From positions 2,232,001 through 2,296,000 of the forward strand of contig JAFEKR010000002.1 in assembly GCA_019022495.1 (NCBI GenBank): 64,000 nucleotides of DNA, given 5' to 3'. Made by a program: the position numbers and the translations under genes. Each line of letters opens with the position of its first letter. Position 1 is the stretch's first letter. The notes under the pieces are model-generated. The model saw only the letters and a list, made by a program, of their open reading frames with translations. It searched no databases and was not told the DNA's origin. The stretch comes from Epichloe hybrida (lineage: Eukaryota > Ascomycota > Sordariomycetes > Hypocreales > Clavicipitaceae). Below are positions 59,701 to 64,000 of this stretch, piece after piece.

Positions 59701-62700
59701 CGAGTTGGCCGGAATAAACCCATTAGCTGATGCTATCGTTGACGACTGAGCTCTTGACAGGAAGCTCCGTGGCTGACCCTGTCTGTGGTACTAGCTGAAG
59801 ATGACAGTGGATCCCCGAGTATTGGCTGCATCACCGCCATGCCCATCGAGTATAATCAACAATACGAAACGTGTCAGGGTCTCATCAACAATGCCATCCC
59901 TTATCCGTTCTTGTGACTCCAATACCGCTGCAAGTCTGGTACAGCAAGTTCAAGGCAGAATGTTTTCCCACCACGAACAAATAAATGTCGGTTTACCTTG
60001 GCTGGATTGGCTCGTGCAAATTGGAAGTTGGGAAGCCGGGCTCTCCTCCATCCAACAACCATTACTCAGATTCTAGGAGTGGGCCATACGGCCTTTCGCT
60101 GCGCCTCACATGACCCCATAATGGAGATTCTCTTGACAACTGCTCATTTCAGCAATACGGACGGATTCGTTTCGTGCCTACTCTGCTGTTGGCGCGCAAC
60201 TCCATTTAATGCCGGAGACTCCGTTGCCGTTGCCTTTGGTACGTGTTTGCGATTCCCGACTTCACCGCGGCACTGCTTGAGCCAAGAGATGCTATAATAG
60301 CGGGACTCGATGGGAGGCAGATGAGATGCAATACAGCCAGCCCACATATTGACAAGGACTGAGGACGGAGCAATACCCCTGGTCCAGTCATATTACCTTT
60401 TGCCGCCAACGCCGCGCGCCACTGCTTCCCGGGTATCCAGCAGCCCGCAGGCGCTGATCACTTAGTGTTGGGCAGTGGGCACTCAATCCACCTTCATCAG
60501 TCTTTCATTGCCGCGTCTCTGTGTCCTTTTCTGGCCCTGCTTTGGCCATGCAGTTGTACCAGACTTGGCCGACCCTCACCCACAGCTTCATGTGGTTGCT
60601 GGGGCTGGCCCACCCTCTTCGTACCAGTTTCGGTCTACTCATGTAATATGTACGGCAGTCGTCTGCAGTCGTCTGCAGCTGATCGACCAAATTGTAGGGA
60701 CGTTGCGAGCCCATCGCCCGCAGCCCACTTTCTTGGGCCCAGCCGGACTGGGATCAAGTTGTCCCTACTTGCGGCCTGTACGGAGTGCTACGGAGTACAT
60801 GTGGGTACGTACCTCAACTGCATACACAATACACAGAAGAGCAAGGTACGAGATAGGTACACCATCTCTCTGTAGCACAATTACACCCGTGGTTCGGTTC
60901 CCAGCACGGCCTTTTGAGCTTTCTGAGCTTGCTGGTCCGTGTAGTACGGAGTACAGAACGCACATTCAGGTGCCTCCTTCGTCCACTTTCGCCATTGCTT
61001 CATACCTTTGCTTTCCCGTCCAAAGCCAATCTTTTCCCCTTCCTGACCGAGCACTGCTCATGACGTGGAAGCCGACATCGATCTACATGCCTGACCCCCG
61101 GTCTGGTATTACGCAACGACACTTCTGGGGTTCGAGCATACCATGTTGTGGTCGATCCCATGGACGTATCTGCTCTAGTTCCCTGTGCCTGCCCCCTAGG
61201 TGCCAGGATACGACTTAGTTGTCAACTCTTGGTGCCTACCATCCATTCCTCGGTACACACCCTTTGAGGTGGTCGGCTTGTTACCAGCGGAGCACCCTAC
61301 CCTCATCCCATCCACGCGGTGGACGAGTGAACTGGGTCATTGAGCTCGTGTGGTCGGGTGGCTCAATGGCTCAGTCAACTTGCCCACTGCGTGAGGACCT
61401 TGTTGGGGATCTATCTCGACGGCTCTTGAATTGGGACAAGCCGAGCCCTCTGCTCGTCCGCGCCCCAGACCCTGGCCCATCTACATATCTCTAACATACC
61501 CATTCTACTGGTCTCTTGTGTTTGGCAACTCTGACTACATTACTCTGGACTTGTCGGGTTCATATTTCTCAGCTTCATCTAAAAATTTGCCTGCTGGAAC
61601 CTCCCTTGGCTTGCTTCTTGGCCATGATGAGCGGCTGCAAATGTCATCATTTCACGGCATCTACCGGGGTTCGCTCCAACGCCATGCCCGAACTACCCTG
61701 GCTGATAAGCCGCTGTTCTCTGCTTACCCTTCCCCTTCTTCCCAAAGTTGTAAACTCACGGTTGCTAAGCGGCGATCACGAGCAAATTGTTCCTTTCTCA
61801 CCCAACTGTGCCACATTAGCTACAGGGCAGCTTTTAGTAACTTGCATTTTGAGGGAGACTGAGGGAGACTGGTGGTGGGCCATCCCTAGAGCTCGATATC
61901 CCAGATTGTCCCCCTGCCCAAGATTTGTCGTTCCATTGCCTCCCCCTACACGCCCCCTTTTGCTTTTGTGGTGGCGGCTTTGCCGTTTACATACCCGTTT
62001 ACCACTACTTCGTACCGTCCGTCTAATAGTAGACTAGTAAGCCTCTCACTCCTCAGTAACCTGGCAAACCCATTCCACCAAAACCCTGGCAGGGGATTGT
62101 TGACCATCACCGCTTGACGCAGGGCATCTAGCATGTCAACTTCCTGCATAAGCCATCCCAGTCTTCAAAAGAAATATTTGCACGCAGTTCTTTCATCTAT
62201 CTTTCCATCTTTTGGCACACACCCATGATAGCCCGAGACCTTGAAATCTCCTAAATCTCACTTGCATCAGACATTTCGCCCTTTTTTTCCCGTGCCGCCT
62301 TTGGTACGCACGCATTCTGTCCTTCAAAATCTGACCCTACTGCACGCCAATTGTGTCCATCGAAGCCGTCCTGAATCTGTCTAATCAGAGAGGGTGGATC
62401 TCGAACCGTCGCTTCCATCATTACCGCATATTCTTACCGCTTGGCCTTCCTCACGGAGAGCTTCATTTCCCTCCCTGTGAATGATCTTAAGCAACAGCGG
62501 AGAGCACGTTCATTGGTATTCTTGCTGTTCGCAAGTCAGAGTAGCTACATCAACGACTTCTGGATTATTGTTTTCCGGCAAGGGGGGAAGAAGGAGCTGA
62601 TCGTGTAAGTCTGATGATGGTTAGATCCACCTGAAGTTTTCCCATGCTGCTCTTGACCCTCTTCTCCTTCCGTGCCAAGGGCGAGCGGTGTAAATGCGCG

Positions 62701-64000
62701 CTACCTACCATGGCCAACCCATGGGCGCGAGCAGACTTGCTAATTAGCTTCAGTCAATAGACCATCGAACGGCAGCCACGAGTTGTAGGTATGTAACAAG
62801 GACACACCATACAAAAGCACGTCTAAAAACTAGAAAAGACAGCAGAAGTGTCACGGTGGCATCTTCTGTAGCACTCACATTCGAAACTGGTCCACGTTCC
62901 TCCCTTGATGCTAAGATTCCCGAAACCTGGCTTTCCCTGGAATTTCCTCCTCACTCAGCATCTACCATTCCTCCAATGAGACCAGCCTTCTATCGGACAT
63001 CCTAACCCATTACTGCTTCCCACGGCCACACGCTGCGCCAGTTCAAAGAAAATCAAGCCTGGAAGGGCAAGACAATCCACTTGGGTCATCCAGAGCGATC
63101 TTGGCTTCTTGGAATGCGAGTGCTCAGAATCGGGACTGTTCTGAGCCACTGCCAGGATCTCATCGTGCTGCCAGTAAGATGACCCCAGCCCGTCTGTTGT
63201 CTCACTCAAGCCCCCCTTCTGGGAGGGGAAAGAAGCAAACCCGCCCATGGACGTTCAACTGACAGGTCTCCGCAACATACATAGCAAAAGCATACACATT
63301 CACATTAGTCTAGGCCTGTACCGTTATCAAATCTCCGAAAGAGACCAAGCGCTTTCCTGAGGCAAGGTAGGCCCCTCTCGACTGACTGATTCTTGTCGGA
63401 TAAGACCTGGACGAGACCTGGTTTTAACAGACCTCACATCCACCTTTTCTACCCAAGACAGTGGTCGGAATTCTTCATCTGCTTGCTTCTCTCTTGCATC
63501 TTCGACTTACACCACGACTATTCAAGGAGCACCATTTGTCTGGAAGCTTCATGTGTGCTGCCAAGTTCCAGTTCCCTTCACACAAGCTTTTCGAAGTGAG
63601 TCGAAACCCCAGACCTTGTTCCAGCATCATCGCTTCCCCGAGAGTAAAGATACAGACTCTTCTCATCCACCGTCATGTTTTCTTTCCACCTCTATTCTGC
63701 ATCGTGTCTACTGCCCGTGCTCAGCTGGTGGACGTTTCAAACCACCCCTTTCTCTCTGTCTGATATCCTCAAACGAATACAATGACCTGAGCGTTAGTCA
63801 TTCATGAAGATCAGCAGCTAGACCTTTGGGGGGGGGGGGCATCAAAACCAGTCACCATCGCCACGATATCGGCCAAGACAAGACCGACTTGCTGACAACA
63901 ACCGAATCTAGCTGGGAGTCGACACCAAAACAATAATACTTGATCAGGAGGACGGACTCGAGTCTCCAAACACCCTCGCCCTCAAGTACGAAGAAGCTGC
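56761..64000. other. Long gene-free region, right part
   Basis: No supportable gene up to the window edge. ORFs such as 60475-61218 are lengthy but have no motif and poor composition. Short tandem repeats: CAGCTGGCAGG-type at 56948-56979 and CATCCCAAAG-type at 59417-59447. TACGGAGTA copies at 59502/59509, 59614, 60789 and 60945. From about 60900 on the strand is strongly CT-rich with many short CT runs, compatible with a very long upstream/leader region of a gene that begins beyond 64000. Confidence 0.5.
59417..59447. repeat. Short tandem repeat, CATCCCAAAG units
   Basis: Three 10-bp CCCAAAGCAT-like units in intergenic sequence. Confidence 0.85.

Noticed and set aside
60475..61218. 247-codon ORF in the right gene-free region
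   Set aside because: No motif, poor composition, and overlapped by other ORFs of equal quality.

Overview
This window is nuclear DNA of a filamentous ascomycete, most likely a Sordariomycete and probably Hypocreales. The evidence is single genes with their own promoters on both strands, short GT-AG introns (54-202 bp, most 55-125) with CTRAC-like branch points, and fungal families: Zn2Cys6 regulator, S53 and A1 secreted proteases, P5A ATPase, THI4 with a eukaryotic TPP riboswitch, and GPI-type wall proteins. The order-level placement is inference. There are no prokaryotic operons, rRNAs, convincing tRNAs or CRISPR arrays.

Layout. 0-5.5 kb: two divergently transcribed secreted low-complexity proteins, a Ser/Pro repeat protein with a frameshifted 3' end and a collagen-like Gly-Ser-Pro protein with a GPI-type tail. 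7.0-8.9 kb: secreted gamma-glutamyltranspeptidase. 9.8-10.6 kb: decayed MFS transporter. 11-19.4 kb: housekeeping block with the ER P5A ATPase Spf1 (one apparent 1-nt deletion), mitochondrial malate dehydrogenase and an ASC-1/TRIP4 zinc-finger protein. 20.4-23.8 kb: a Whi5/Nrm1-type G1/S repressor and a basic Ser-rich protein of unknown function. 23.8-28.3 kb: gene-poor, with a decayed gene ending in a rhodanese-like segment and two miniature inverted-repeat elements. 28.3-39 kb: sedolisin protease, Hst3/Hst4-type sirtuin, very GC-rich class V aminotransferase, aspartic protease. 39.4-42.9 kb: a small predicted protein and a five-exon Zn2Cys6 regulator. 44.8-46 kb: THI4 with its riboswitch. 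46.6-51.1 kb: a TIM-like isomerase, an RpiB-type isomerase and a dihydroxyacetone/erythrulose-type kinase. 51.2-64 kb: almost 13 kb with no supportable gene.

How genes work together. The clearest functional grouping is the 46.6-51.1 kb trio. TIM-family isomerase, RpiB-family isomerase and DhaK/DhaL kinase are the enzyme families that turn erythrulose into erythrose-4-phosphate in bacterial erythritol catabolism and that cluster in Yarrowia erythritol use, so a fungal tetrulose-catabolism cluster is a good hypothesis. THI4 next to it is probably controlled separately by thiamine pyrophosphate through alternative splicing of its leader. The secreted GGT, S53 and A1 proteases and the repeat-rich surface proteins fit a saprobic or host-associated lifestyle.

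Exon coordinates were worked out by hand from splice signals and reading frame. Family names come from motif recognition, not from a database search.
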